Notes: generated by a model not told the origin, from the sequence alone. A stretch of 64,000 nucleotides of DNA from JACOMS01 sp964352785 (GCA_964352785.1 CAYGTI010000001.1:282490-346489); one strand, 5' to 3'; shown: positions 42,618-52,970, numbered from the stretch's first letter. Numbers and translations: made by a program.

Positions 42618-44951
42618 ATGACGAAAAGAACCAGTTCTAAGCTTCACTTTCTGACGACAGCTATTTCGGTTTTACTTTGCGCGGGGTGCCAGCCGCAGAC
42701 ATCCATTGACCCTAATGGGCTTAACCAAGTAGACGCAGAAATTCTGGAAACATTATATAGTTTTAACGGTTCCCCCAGCGGCTACAGCTTTGAGGGAAAC
42801 AGAGCAAAGTTTTCACATGACCCAAATGCCAAAAATGGGAATCTGGCAATGTTTTTTGATGACAAAGTCAAGATATCCGCGGTTAACATTGTTCCAGACA
42901 CTCCGCTCGATTGGAGCCATTTGACGGACTTTAACATCGCTATTGATGTCGAAAACGCATCAAATAAATCGACATATTTCTATATGGGGATCCATGATAG
43001 CGCGGGTAACTTTCAGAACAAAGGCATGACAATCGGCCCCAATTCCAAAGGCACATATTACGTGATTATGGATGGCCCGACGCGCAAAATTGACGGCGGA
43101 ATGCGTGAACTCCCCGCGCCATGGCTCGGCGGCGAAGAGATGATGATTAACCGATGGACCTCGCAAGGCGGGAAATTCGATATGTCCTCAATTAATAAAA
43201 TTGAATTTTTCACACGCGGGATTGTTACCAACAAATCAGTAAGCGTAGACAATATCCGCCTTCGCGAAAATCTGCCGCTGTCAGCAAATTACATGAAAAA
43301 TATAACTGACCGTTATGGTCAAAACGCGCAGGCAAACTACTCAATAAAAATAAAGTCTGATGCAGAGTTGCAAGCCACCGCGGAGGCTGAACTTAAAGAC
43401 TTAAAAGCCAATCCCGGCATGACTGACCGTTCACGGTTTGGCGGTTGGAAAGACGGCCCAAAATTAAAGGCAACGGGAAACTTCCGCGTTGAGAAACATA
43501 AGGGAAAGTGGTGGATGGTTGATCCTGAAGGCTATCTGTTCTTCTCCCACGGCGTTGCCAATGTCCGCATGGCTAATCTGTTTACGACGACTGGCAACGA
43601 CTTTAAGGATGATAGCGTACGTAATGTGAGTTCAGATGAAGTCACCCCCGAAGATTCAATTGGCATTGTCTCCGTAACAGAGGACGTTCGCAAAACTAAA
43701 TTCGTAAATTCAGAGATACGCCGTAATATGTTTTCTTGGTTACCCGACTATGATGACCCGTTAGCCGACCACTATAGCTACCGCCGTTCAGTTCATAGAG
43801 GCCCTGTAAAAAGCGGAGAAACCTATAGTTTCTATCGTGCCAATCTTGAACGGCGCTATGGCGAAACCTCTGAGCAATCTTACATTAAAAAATGGGAGCA
43901 AGTTACGCTTGACCGGATGAAGAGTTGGGGATTCACCTCAATGGGAAACTGGGTCGACCCAGCATTTTACCCGAATGAAGAAGTACCTTATTTTGCTAAT
44001 GGCTGGATTATAGGGGATTTTCAGACCCTATCATCTGGGTATGATATTTGGAGCCAAACGCCGGATTTCTTTGACCCCCTTTTTAGCGAGCGAGCCGAAG
44101 CCACAATCTCAACAATCGCCAACGAAATTAAAGGATCTCCTTGGTGCGTCGGTATTTTCATCGATAATGAGAAAAGCTGGGGCAATCCAGACGATCCTGA
44201 TGACAAGCGCTATGGCATTGTCATGGACGCCCTGTCCCGGGATGCAAAGCAGTCCTATGCCAAAGCTGAGTTTTCAAAAATTCTCAAAAATAAATATGAG
44301 TCTATTGATGCCCTAAATAAGGCCTGGAATGCTGACTACACCTCTTGGACTTCATTCGATAACGGTATTAAAATTTCCAAATTCCAAACATCCGTGGTCG
44401 ATGATTTGTCCATGTTGTTTGAGTTGTTTTCTGAGCAGTATTTTAAAGTCGTCGACTCAACATTGGAGAAGCATCTTCCCAATCACTTGTACATGGGGGC
44501 GCGAATGGCGAGTTGGGGGATGCCCAAAGAAACTGTCCAGGCGGCTATCAAATATAGTGATGTGATGAGTTTTAACATTTATGAAGAAGGGCTGCGCAAA
44601 GGCGGCTGGGACTTCTTCGCCGACATCGACAAACCTGTAGTCATCGGTGAATTCCACATTGGCGCGACCAGTGATACTGGCCTACATCACCCTGGTTTAG
44701 TCTTCGCATCCGATCAAGCTGACCGAGCCCGTATGTATAAGGGCTATATGGAAACCGTGACCACCAACCCCTATCTCGTCGGAGCCCATTGGTTTCAATA
44801 TGTTGATTCCCCATTAACTGGGCGAGCTTTTGATGGGGAAAACTACAATGTAGGTTTCGTTTCCACGACGGATATTCCTTACCCAGAAATGGTTGAGGCT
44901 GCGCGAGACATAATGCGCGATATCTATCCGGAGAGATATAATCATGAGTAA
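42618..44951 (+). CDS. GH50 beta-agarase, lipoprotein (copy 2)
   Basis: The 777-residue enzyme has a lipoprotein signal (ISVLLCAGC), a beta-sandwich module and a GH50 barrel with DRSRFGGWKDGPKLKATGNF, VDPEGYLFFSHGVAN, SWGFTSMGNWVDPAFYPNEE, acid/base DNEKSWG (about residue 517) and nucleophile VIGEFHIGAT (about 677). It looks closer to copy 3 than to copy 1: both keep DPLADHYSYRR and FYRANLERRYGE, where copy 1 has DPLSNHYGYRR and FYSANLERKFGE. Different chain-length preferences are possible. The last codons overlap the next gene. Confidence 0.9.
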   Translation: MTKRTSSKLHFLTTAISVLLCAGCQPQTSIDPNGLNQVDAEILETLYSFNGSPSGYSFEGNRAKFSHDPNAKNGNLAMFFDDKVKISAVNIVPDTPLDWSHLTDFNIAIDVENASNKSTYFYMGIHDSAGNFQNKGMTIGPNSKGTYYVIMDGPTRKIDGGMRELPAPWLGGEEMMINRWTSQGGKFDMSSINKIEFFTRGIVTNKSVSVDNIRLRENLPLSANYMKNITDRYGQNAQANYSIKIKSDAELQATAEAELKDLKANPGMTDRSRFGGWKDGPKLKATGNFRVEKHKGKWWMVDPEGYLFFSHGVANVRMANLFTTTGNDFKDDSVRNVSSDEVTPEDSIGIVSVTEDVRKTKFVNSEIRRNMFSWLPDYDDPLADHYSYRRSVHRGPVKSGETYSFYRANLERRYGETSEQSYIKKWEQVTLDRMKSWGFTSMGNWVDPAFYPNEEVPYFANGWIIGDFQTLSSGYDIWSQTPDFFDPLFSERAEATISTIANEIKGSPWCVGIFIDNEKSWGNPDDPDDKRYGIVMDALSRDAKQSYAKAEFSKILKNKYESIDALNKAWNADYTSWTSFDNGIKISKFQTSVVDDLSMLFELFSEQYFKVVDSTLEKHLPNHLYMGARMASWGMPKETVQAAIKYSDVMSFNIYEEGLRKGGWDFFADIDKPVVIGEFHIGATSDTGLHHPGLVFASDQADRARMYKGYMETVTTNPYLVGAHWFQYVDSPLTGRAFDGENYNVGFVSTTDIPYPEMVEAARDIMRDIYPERYNHE

Positions 44952-46107
44952 GCAGGTTATTAAAACAAGCCCCCAATTTGCTTATAAAATAGCTTTATCG
45001 CTTGGCGCGATAACGATGCTTTTCGCACCGACGTCGGCACAAGCACAGGAGAGTTATAAAAAGCATTTCAGCGCGTATCAATCCGCACACGCTTCAGGGG
45101 ATATGGCCACGGCGCGGGCAGAAGCGGAGGCGGCTTGGAAAGCAGCTGAAGAGGCTTTAGGTGATAACAAGCTTACAGGGATATTAGCCTATAATTACGG
45201 GGCACTTATGATATTGCACGACCAAGGAAAAGCCGTCAAACCCCTGAAACATGCAAAGAAGCTTGCAAAATCTGGTGTGAGTGATCTCCCAAGCAATGTG
45301 ATTGATGCGTATCTAGCCTATGCTAGCTATAGTAAAACGCCAAGCGGGAAGAGCGCTGGGAAACTTCGACAAGCCCTGACCCCTCTTCTTGGGCCGAATG
45401 CTGTTCCAGAACTAGACGACACCTTTATGTGGCTGAACATGGCCATGCGGGAGTCTAAACAAATGCGCCTATGGCACGCTGAGCCGGCTGCACACAACGT
45501 TGTTCTAGCCATAGAAGCTCGCAACCTTGAAGATGCAAGTCGTCCGGCTTTAAATAATGCCCTTATTATCCGCGCCGCCGCTGGGCTTTCGGGCCGTGAT
45601 CGCACGTCAGGCCGTATCGCGATCGCCTTGAATGATTTAGATCGTGTGATTAACTCATTCGGCACGCAGAAGGATGCACGGGCCGTTGACCCAGTTCTCT
45701 CAACGGCCCTTGCTTGGAAAGCCGTTGCTTTACAAGAATTGAAAGATCAAGGCGAACCTTCGCCAATCCCAAGTAAAACTCCGTCTCCGGATGCCGTGTT
45801 TGCGAGTCATGCCGGCAGGCCAGTTGATTGCAAATTAAACTGGGCGAAACAAACAGAAGCCAATTTTCTGAGTTCAGGCGTATTTCCAGGTTATGTGGGA
45901 GCGGCTTTAATTAGCTATGATATTACAAAATCGGGTAAGATTGAAAATACCAAGCTTCTAACCCAAGTTCCGAACGTGTTATTAGGATCAGAGGCTATAC
46001 GTGCGTTTAAAAAATGGGAACTCTCAACCCCACCAGTGAATCACGCAGGATGCCGTAAAAACCAAATTGCGTCCTTTGTATATCATGCAGAATGGCCGCC
46101 GCTCTAA
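44944..46107 (+). CDS. Secreted protein with TonB-like C-terminal domain and helical repeats
   Basis: The 387-residue protein has a cleavable signal ending TSAQAQ and an alpha-helical middle (residues 30-270) resembling TPR-type repeats. Its C-terminus (GAALISYDITKSGKIENTKL, AIRAFKKWELSTPP) matches the TonB C-terminal fold. Classical TonB is anchored by an uncleaved helix; here the domain seems free in the periplasm. It may contact the TonB receptor for agar oligomers, which is inference. It overlaps the GH50 stop by eight bases and converges on the DUF6491 gene, overlapping by four bases. Confidence 0.7.
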   Translation: MSKQVIKTSPQFAYKIALSLGAITMLFAPTSAQAQESYKKHFSAYQSAHASGDMATARAEAEAAWKAAEEALGDNKLTGILAYNYGALMILHDQGKAVKPLKHAKKLAKSGVSDLPSNVIDAYLAYASYSKTPSGKSAGKLRQALTPLLGPNAVPELDDTFMWLNMAMRESKQMRLWHAEPAAHNVVLAIEARNLEDASRPALNNALIIRAAAGLSGRDRTSGRIAIALNDLDRVINSFGTQKDARAVDPVLSTALAWKAVALQELKDQGEPSPIPSKTPSPDAVFASHAGRPVDCKLNWAKQTEANFLSSGVFPGYVGAALISYDITKSGKIENTKLLTQVPNVLLGSEAIRAFKKWELSTPPVNHAGCRKNQIASFVYHAEWPPL

Positions 46108-46565
46108 GGATTGTCACCAGTATTCTCTTCATCTACGTCTACATCTTTGTGCCATTCATATATCTCATCAATGTAACAGCGGTCAGGTCCAAGTCCGATA
46201 TCATCATTGAGCGTAAAGGGAGATTCAGAGACAAGAATGTAATCTCCTCTGCTGGCACACCCAGATTGTCTCTCCAACGCCATAGATTGTGCATGTTCTA
46301 GATTGTTACAAAGCCCAGAGAGTCTAACGCGATAATCTCGCCCCAATCCCTTGCTCAACACAATGGTGTCACCCTCAGCACCAAAAAAACTATCTATGCT
46401 CCCGCTAAAGCAAATACGATCAACTTTGTTACCAAGGCGTGGGTCATCTGCAAACTTAGCTAGGCCCTGAGGCCCATCAGATACAGTCGTAGCGCAAGAC
46501 GAAAGACCTCCACTTACAAGTAGAGCCATTGAGGACGAAACAATTAATATCTTTACTACATTCAT
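46104..46565 (-). CDS. DUF6491-type lipoprotein
   Basis: The 153-residue protein has a lipoprotein signal (SMALLVSGGLSSC) and a short domain with DRICFSGSIDSFF, YRVRLSGLCNNL and GDYILVSESPF, the pattern I associate with DUF6491 proteins of alphaproteobacteria. No activity is known. The start at 46565 has AAAGGAAGG upstream. The operator ATTGTCTACAAT lies 28 bases before the start, placing it in the agar regulon. Confidence 0.68.
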   Translation of the reverse strand: MNVVKILIVSSSMALLVSGGLSSCATTVSDGPQGLAKFADDPRLGNKVDRICFSGSIDSFFGAEGDTIVLSKGLGRDYRVRLSGLCNNLEHAQSMALERQSGCASRGDYILVSESPFTLNDDIGLGPDRCYIDEIYEWHKDVDVDEENTGDNP

Positions 46566-46592
46566 TGAGTAGCCTTCCTTTAATGTTGTACA

Positions 46593-46604
46593 ATTGTCTA
46601 CAAT
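46593..46604 (-). promoter_or_regulatory. Regulon operator 9 (ATTGTCTACAAT)
   Basis: ATTGTCTACAAT lies upstream of the leftward DUF6491 gene. A second half-match, TTGTACAA at 46585-46592, directly adjoins it and may extend the site. Confidence 0.65.
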
Positions 46605-46712
46605 CCACAATATCACATTCAATCACCCTGCGCCACGCCCTCATATAGAGGCGAGACACCTACATATAAAATTACATCGGTATTGAGGTGTACTACCGCC
46701 TTCCAGTCGAGC

Positions 46713-48215
46713 TTAGCGCCTCAGCATACCGCGAATATAGTCTTCATGCGTTGGCATTTGTCTGGAAATTTCGGAAACCGCGTGCCGAATCTGTTGCATT
46801 GTTTGACGTAAGCCAGCACCGTCAATCTGCTCCGCAATTGGGCTATGAATTTCAGGTCCGCGCCCCTGCCCCTCCATAACAGCAAGCCAACTATCAAGTT
46901 TAAAAAGATCATATTCATAACTAACGAAATGGCCGGACTTAGCGAAAAGATCCATACGATGTTGCATAATATCAGGAACATCCAAGTTCTGGATATATCG
47001 CCAAAACGGCGTATCATCCCGATCGGTAACGACATAATGCATAAGAATAAAATCTCGTATGCGCTCATAGGTTAATCCCATAATCCGGTTATATTCTTTA
47101 GCATTAGTTTCACTAAACGATTTATCGGGCATAAGGGCCATAAGCCGAATGAGGCCGTCATGGACAAGATGAATCGAGGTTGATTCCAACGGTTCCAAAA
47201 ATCCCGCTGACAACCCTAAGGCAATACAATTACCTTTCCAAAATGATTTTCGTCGGCCGGTTTTAAAATACAGATGTTTTGGCTCTGTAATGGGCTCCCC
47301 TTCAATATTGTCGTTCAATATTTGCGTTGCGGTCTCTTGGTCCATAAACTGGCTTGAATAGACATGTCCATTGCCTACGCGGTTTTGCAATGGGATGCGC
47401 CACGTCCAACCTGCAGGCCTAGCGGTGGCAATCGTGTAGGGCTTAGGTGCCTCCGTAACGCTGGACTGAATCGCGACCGCCCTGTCCATTGGCAAAAGAG
47501 ATGTCCAGTCTTCATAGCCCGCCTTAAGAGCTCCCTCTATCAATACACCCCGAAAACCGGAACAATCGATAAATAAATCCCCTTTGATTTGCTCTCCCGA
47601 TTCCAGTTTCAGTTGCTCAATATGACCGCTATCAGAATGTAGCTGAACATCGACAACCTTTCCTTCTATTCTGGTCGCGCCATGCGCCTCAGCAAACCGC
47701 CGTAAAAACTGGCCGTATAAGACCGCATCCATATGATAGGCATAAGGAATACGCGAGGCCAAAGATGTTTGGTCCTCAATAGGCCGCATAAATTTATCAG
47801 AATGAGCGGCGACAATGTTAAGGCAATAATCACCAATACTATGGCTTTCTCCCTCAGCCTTCATTCGCGCCCAAAAGTGGTGGAACGGAAGTTCGCCAAG
47901 CGGGATTCCATATTCCCCGAAAGGATGCATATACTGTTCACCAAGAGTGCCCCAATCAACAAATTCAATTCCTAGTTTAAATGTAGCCTGTGTTTCCCGA
48001 ATAAATGTGGCCTCATCAATCCCGAGCATATTATTGAAATTTTGTAGATGCGGGATCGTCGCTTCGCCCACTCCGATCGTGCCAATAGCCTCTGATTCAA
48101 CGAGTATGATTTTCGTACCACTTGCCACCAAAAATTTGGACAACAAAGCAGCAGACATCCATCCTGCTGTACCGCCGCCCACAATCACGACCTTTTCTAT
48201 TCGTTTAGTATCCAT
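46713..48215 (-). CDS. Flavin-dependent tryptophan halogenase family protein
   Basis: The 500-residue protein has the FAD motif VGGGTAGWMSAALLSKFL and the halogenase signature AGWTWRIPLQNRVGNGHVYSS, with GFLEPLESTSIHLV also typical. True members use FADH2 and chloride or bromide to halogenate tryptophan-like groups. In Caulobacter-like bacteria relatives often sit beside TonB receptors for sugars with unclear roles, as here. The start at 48215 begins MDTKRIEKVV; a longer frame to 48269 lacks support. It is divergent from a sulfotransferase-like gene. Confidence 0.85.
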   Translation of the reverse strand: MDTKRIEKVVIVGGGTAGWMSAALLSKFLVASGTKIILVESEAIGTIGVGEATIPHLQNFNNMLGIDEATFIRETQATFKLGIEFVDWGTLGEQYMHPFGEYGIPLGELPFHHFWARMKAEGESHSIGDYCLNIVAAHSDKFMRPIEDQTSLASRIPYAYHMDAVLYGQFLRRFAEAHGATRIEGKVVDVQLHSDSGHIEQLKLESGEQIKGDLFIDCSGFRGVLIEGALKAGYEDWTSLLPMDRAVAIQSSVTEAPKPYTIATARPAGWTWRIPLQNRVGNGHVYSSQFMDQETATQILNDNIEGEPITEPKHLYFKTGRRKSFWKGNCIALGLSAGFLEPLESTSIHLVHDGLIRLMALMPDKSFSETNAKEYNRIMGLTYERIRDFILMHYVVTDRDDTPFWRYIQNLDVPDIMQHRMDLFAKSGHFVSYEYDLFKLDSWLAVMEGQGRGPEIHSPIAEQIDGAGLRQTMQQIRHAVSEISRQMPTHEDYIRGMLRR

Positions 48216-48338
48216 ATGGTCATCACTATTTTGTTTTCTGCAGTTTAGGAACAACCGATATAATGTCACTAAATAATTGGGCAGAATCGTATTGTTAATG
48301 TATGTAACTTAGAGTCCAATTTGTTTTGAAAGAAGAGC

Positions 48339-49133
48339 ATGCCGGAAGTTTCAATAGCGCCAGACGATTTGGATCACAAAGTCCAGAAATTCCAGACCGA
48401 TGCGTTAACTAAGCCGATTTTTGTCAACAGCCTCCCTAAAAGTGGCTCTCACTTGCTTCGAAATATTCTCCGAATGTTCGTTCCCGTTAACCAGGTTTAC
48501 AAGACCCAATTCGTTCAATGGCCAAACCTCAATAAGCATTTAGATGCGTTTGATACGAATAAAAATTATTTGATTTCCGCTCACTTATTATATGCAGATC
48601 GCTCTGCAATGCTTGCCAATAAAACCCGGAAGTTATTATTAGTGCGCGATCCATATGATTGGGTTTTGGCGCAGGCTCGTTTTTTCGTATCAGATGTTTT
48701 TTCTAGCAACTTCGACCATATTAAAAATGGCGCACTTACCGTTGACGATCTTCTCGGCCTAATGATTTATGGCATTTACCAAAAATCGCCCCCGCTACGT
48801 CACCAGTATGAGCTTTATGTTCAGGGCTGGTTATCAACGGACATTTATCTCGTGCGCTATGAAGATCTCGTCGATCACATCGCAAACATAGAAAGCGATA
48901 CGGCGGCAATTTATTTTGAGAAACTCCTCACCGCGTGCGGCATTGATACACCGCATGACTGGAAAGAGCGTGTTTTAATCGGATCTGACCGAAAACAAAG
49001 CGCCACAGCTAGAGAAAATATCAATCAAGGCAAGGCTTTGTTCGATTTCCCTGATGAACTTTCAAAGAAACATAAAAAACTCGTCGACCTCACCGTCCCC
49101 GGTCTCAGGTCCTTTCTTGGATACCAGTCTTAA
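48339..49133 (+). CDS. Sulfotransferase-domain protein
   Basis: The 264-residue protein has the PAPS-binding loop NSLPKSGSHLLRNIL near residue 30 and the 3'-phosphate region LLLVRDPYDWVLAQARFF near 105, followed by LVRYEDLVDH, all found in sulfotransferases. The C-terminal GKALFDFPDEL region is less conserved. It would transfer sulfate from PAPS to an alcohol or sugar; the acceptor is unknown. It faces the halogenase gene, and AAGAAG precedes its ATG. Confidence 0.78.
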   Translation: MPEVSIAPDDLDHKVQKFQTDALTKPIFVNSLPKSGSHLLRNILRMFVPVNQVYKTQFVQWPNLNKHLDAFDTNKNYLISAHLLYADRSAMLANKTRKLLLVRDPYDWVLAQARFFVSDVFSSNFDHIKNGALTVDDLLGLMIYGIYQKSPPLRHQYELYVQGWLSTDIYLVRYEDLVDHIANIESDTAAIYFEKLLTACGIDTPHDWKERVLIGSDRKQSATARENINQGKALFDFPDELSKKHKKLVDLTVPGLRSFLGYQS

Positions 49134-49200
49134 CGACAAATAGCGGGTACGGACTCAGCTCTATCAGCCCTAAGTCAAGCTCCTTATCACTTGACGATAC

Positions 49201-49228
49201 AAAAAAACGGCCATCCAATGATGGCCGC
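49201..49228 (-). terminator. Rho-independent terminator of the TonB receptor gene
   Basis: On the minus strand CGGCCATC pairs with GATGGCCG around a short loop, followed by seven Ts. It lies 42 bases after the receptor stop at 49270. Confidence 0.85.
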
Positions 49229-49269
49229 AAAAGTTGAAGGGAATGGTTTTGGGCCAAGGCCCGAAGCCG

Positions 49270-52200
49270 TTAAAAGTTATACCGCACAGCAGCTCTGAAT
49301 GTCGCGCCCGTTGTATATTCCGTCAACGTTCTTGCTTGACTCGCATCACCATCCAATGGACTACCTTCATCCCATGCCTCTAAAACAGTCCCCCCGCCTG
49401 TGGCCGAGGTTGGTAATTGAGCACTTCTGCTGGTGAAATAGGTCCTAAATGGCTCATTCAACAGGTTAGCCGCGTCAAAGGTAAAGGTCAGACGCTCACT
49501 TGCCTGATAAGCGGCGGAGAAATCTAAACTTTTTCTTCCGTCCCGCCATTCCGTACCATTCCCATTGAAGTTTCTTTGAACAACGGAATCTGTTTGACCG
49601 CTGTATGCCAATCGAAGTTGATGCCCACCCTTTTGCCAGAAACCAGTGACATTGTAAGAGTATTTTGGCGTATCGGCGATAGGCGTGCGAGCTAATTCCA
49701 AACCTGCAATAAGGTCTGAGGTTTCAGCAGCAAAACTACTATCTTGATAGGTTAAATTCGCTGATAAACCTAAGCCACTCCAAATACCCGGCAAGAAAGT
49801 GTAGTTCTGTGCATATTGCAGCTCAACGCCTTTGATATCCGCACCTGCAGCGTTTCGAACCTGCGATGCATTGAAATTCGCACACAAAAATTGCGGGTCG
49901 TTACTGAAGAGCATATTTTCAACATATGCAGGGTTATAGCCGTACTGCCACTCACCAAGAATTTCAGCGTAACAATTATCTATTGTTACCGTACTATCAT
50001 CTAGCAATAGCCCGTCTGAAACGACGTCCAGACCGTTTTGCACTTCGGTCTTAATATCACGCAAATATACGATTTGCTCCTCTTGCTCTTCCAAATTCGT
50101 GATGTCCTTGTAGAAAAGACCGATAGAGAGCAACGCATCTTTCTGGAAATACCACTCGGCAGAAACATCAAAATTCTTTGACTTTAGAGGTTCCAGCTGT
50201 GTGTTGAACAAACTCAAACGATTACGCCGAGTTGAGGGATCACCCCAGCCTGTTTCAGCGACCTCAAATCCAGGGCGCAGATTGTCGATTTGAGGACGCG
50301 TCATTGATTGAGAAAAAGCACCACGAACAATCACTTCGTCATTCACAATATAGTTCAAATTGATGCTTGGCAGAAATACATCGTATTCATGCGCGCCAGT
50401 CGTGGCAAATGTTCTAACCGTGTTGTTTACGCCCGGAGCGGATAAATCCCCGCCCGAGAAAATATCATTATTCGTCCAGAAAAGATTATTGTAGCGACGC
50501 AAGTCGACTGGGAAAAATCCTAAATTCTGCAAATTTTGGACATCTGTCAAGAATGGCTCATGACATGGTGCAGAGACAGGTAATGGCGTATCGTCACCAA
50601 AACCTGGTGTTCCGTTTGTATCCCAACCAAGCCCATCAACACGGGCGTAACGTGCTGCTTCGCCAGCGTTTACCCCTGGATAAAATGGAACACCCGGACA
50701 AGCTGGCTGACTTGTATCCATTAAGCTCCGTAGATTACGCAGGTCATAGATACGCTGATTCCGCCCAAAAGCCTCATTGAATGCTGAGATACCGGAGAAT
50801 CCTGTTGTAGCCACCTCCGTTTTCACCCAACGCAGGCCAACATCACCAGTTAACCGCTCATCGAAGAAATCAAAATTAGCCTTGCCGTAAAAGGCCATAT
50901 TTTCGAATTCAGCTGTTCGCGTACCGAGAGGATTAAGGTCAATAGAAAGGCCGTCTTGATTTTGAAGGGCTCCGAACACCCGCGATGCGTCTACCGAGGC
51001 AAATCCATCGGAAATAGCATTTCCGCTTGCTCCTAAACCAGCCAAGAAGCCAGTTGGAGCCACAGTTATACCAAAAGGACCCACTGGAATTTGGTCAAGG
51101 GCGCCGGAGGCCAAGATCGCCTCTCCTGTTACCGGATGAATAACTGTTTCAGCAGAGTTCGCATTAACGACACGCCCATTTTGCTGATCAACGAGTTTTT
51201 CACGCTTTGTATATTTACCGCCGAATTCCAGCTTAGATATTCCAAATTTATCCAAGTCATAGTCAGCATCCAAATAAAGAACTTGATTTGTATCTTCAAC
51301 CTCGGTGATATTATTAAACACAGCACCAAATGATTTCGCGAGTAAGTCATCAGGATTTGCTCCAGTGAGAGACACGTTATCGTCCCCGCGAACCAAAATA
51401 GGTTGGCCATATGTCCCCAAAATGCCGTTAGCATTGGCGTCAGCAATTTGAGCGGCTGTTGGCTGGGTAATAAAATTTCCGAGATCGACATAATTCGTAC
51501 CGGTTACAGGCAAACACGTTCCAGATGTACAGTCAATGCCATGGGGCTGCAGTTGGGATCCCGGGACAAAGAACCGGAGGGCAACATTATTTTCCCGAGC
51601 CGATTGAAGATTCACATACACACGTTCTTCAGGCGTTTGCTTGGATTTTTGGTAACTACCACCCACATTAAGAGTTAAATCGTTAAATAATTTTTGTTCA
51701 AAATCCAGAGATCCTGTGAAGTTTTCATTCTTATACTTGTCACTGGACGCATTAAAGTCACTGGTTTCAAAACGACGGAGCGTCCGTACCCATGTACGGG
51801 TATCTGCGTCCAACACCATCCAGCTTGAAGGGTCCTGAAACGGAGTCGGCGTACCATTAAGAGTCGCATTTGCTAAAGGATAGGGCGAGCCAACGTTGTT
51901 AAAGTTGGGTTCACGTGACTGATCATTATTCCTGAGAGTGACTTCATTATACTGATTATCGATATTTTGACGGGCGAAATTGAGGTTACCCGTAATGTTG
52001 GTTGTATCCGTTGGCTTCCACTGTGCAGCAAAATCCAGGGCTTGACGATCCCGTTGCCCTTCCCGGCTCCCGAAAACATACTGCCTTGGCGCTAGCCCCC
52101 AAAGTGAAGGTGTAGAATAATCAGCAGCCTGATAAACATTTCCGTTCGTGTCTTCGGCATTAAATGACCTATTAGCCTGCCAATCACGCCCTTCGGCGAT

Positions 52201-52893
52201 ATGTTGATGTAGAGAGTTTGTTTCATCGACAGCAGATACAATTATTCCAAAAGTATCATCAAAGAATTTCTGAGAAAACGTTCCAGAAATCTTGTGATCT
52301 TCAACCCCTAATGGCTGATCTGTAAGCCCATCACTGCTCTGCGAGTTCCAGCGCCCCTGGATTGTAACGGTACGAATATTCTTATCCAAATCCAAAGGCT
52401 TTCGCGTAATCAAATTAACGAGCCCCCCCAAAGACCCTTCTTCGTCATCGGCAGACGGTGTCTTAATAACTTCGACCTTTGCAAGAATGTCTGCTGAGAA
52501 ACTTGATAAATCTACAGCCTGGGAAAATCCGGTAGTACCCTGCGCCGCACCGTTCAATGTAACGATTGTTTGCTCTGGACTAGCCCCCCGTATGGCAATG
52601 AACGCCCCTTCACCTTCGACCGCGACAGTACTGACGCCTGAAATTCGATTTAGAGCTTCCGCAATATTCTGGTCTGTCGACTTGCCGATATCTTCAGCGT
52701 TAATCGTGTCGATTATTTGCTGCGCTGTTCGTTTGTCATCAAGAGATTTAGCAATCGAAGCACGAATACCCGTAACGACAATTTCGTCCTCGTATCCAGT
52801 ATCCTGCGCCATTACGTTTGGCGCATAAGCTGCCATCGCCATTGCTGATGTTGCTGATAGTAGAACCGCTTTAGAAAAATTTCCCCTGATCAC
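49270..52893 (-). CDS. TonB-dependent receptor, large (agar-oligosaccharide uptake candidate)
   Basis: The 1207-residue outer-membrane receptor has a signal ending NVMAQ, a TonB-box region (EDEIVVTGIRASI), a plug domain (INAEDIGKSTDQNIAEALNR, IAIRGASPEQTIVTLNG, EGSLGGLVNLITRKPLD) and a long beta-barrel ending in AVRYNF. This is the Caulobacter/sphingomonad sugar-receptor style. GGAGG lies seven bases before a GTG start at 52893. The most symmetric operator of the window sits upstream (52971-52998) and a strong terminator follows, so it is a single-gene unit within the regulon. Agar oligosaccharides are the likely cargo by context. Confidence 0.92.
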   Translation of the reverse strand: MIRGNFSKAVLLSATSAMAMAAYAPNVMAQDTGYEDEIVVTGIRASIAKSLDDKRTAQQIIDTINAEDIGKSTDQNIAEALNRISGVSTVAVEGEGAFIAIRGASPEQTIVTLNGAAQGTTGFSQAVDLSSFSADILAKVEVIKTPSADDEEGSLGGLVNLITRKPLDLDKNIRTVTIQGRWNSQSSDGLTDQPLGVEDHKISGTFSQKFFDDTFGIIVSAVDETNSLHQHIAEGRDWQANRSFNAEDTNGNVYQAADYSTPSLWGLAPRQYVFGSREGQRDRQALDFAAQWKPTDTTNITGNLNFARQNIDNQYNEVTLRNNDQSREPNFNNVGSPYPLANATLNGTPTPFQDPSSWMVLDADTRTWVRTLRRFETSDFNASSDKYKNENFTGSLDFEQKLFNDLTLNVGGSYQKSKQTPEERVYVNLQSARENNVALRFFVPGSQLQPHGIDCTSGTCLPVTGTNYVDLGNFITQPTAAQIADANANGILGTYGQPILVRGDDNVSLTGANPDDLLAKSFGAVFNNITEVEDTNQVLYLDADYDLDKFGISKLEFGGKYTKREKLVDQQNGRVVNANSAETVIHPVTGEAILASGALDQIPVGPFGITVAPTGFLAGLGASGNAISDGFASVDASRVFGALQNQDGLSIDLNPLGTRTAEFENMAFYGKANFDFFDERLTGDVGLRWVKTEVATTGFSGISAFNEAFGRNQRIYDLRNLRSLMDTSQPACPGVPFYPGVNAGEAARYARVDGLGWDTNGTPGFGDDTPLPVSAPCHEPFLTDVQNLQNLGFFPVDLRRYNNLFWTNNDIFSGGDLSAPGVNNTVRTFATTGAHEYDVFLPSINLNYIVNDEVIVRGAFSQSMTRPQIDNLRPGFEVAETGWGDPSTRRNRLSLFNTQLEPLKSKNFDVSAEWYFQKDALLSIGLFYKDITNLEEQEEQIVYLRDIKTEVQNGLDVVSDGLLLDDSTVTIDNCYAEILGEWQYGYNPAYVENMLFSNDPQFLCANFNASQVRNAAGADIKGVELQYAQNYTFLPGIWSGLGLSANLTYQDSSFAAETSDLIAGLELARTPIADTPKYSYNVTGFWQKGGHQLRLAYSGQTDSVVQRNFNGNGTEWRDGRKSLDFSAAYQASERLTFTFDAANLLNEPFRTYFTSRSAQLPTSATGGGTVLEAWDEGSPLDGDASQARTLTEYTTGATFRAAVRYNF

Positions 52894-52970
52894 GATGTAT
52901 CCTCCGATGATTTTTTATGCGATGGTTTATTTTATTGCACAAATGACTATCTGTATTTGAAGTTTTTGGC

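Noticed and set aside
48291..48310. Possible twelfth operator (ATTGTTAATGTATG) between halogenase and sulfotransferase
   Set aside because: Only one half matches; the ACAAT half is missing, so I did not count it.
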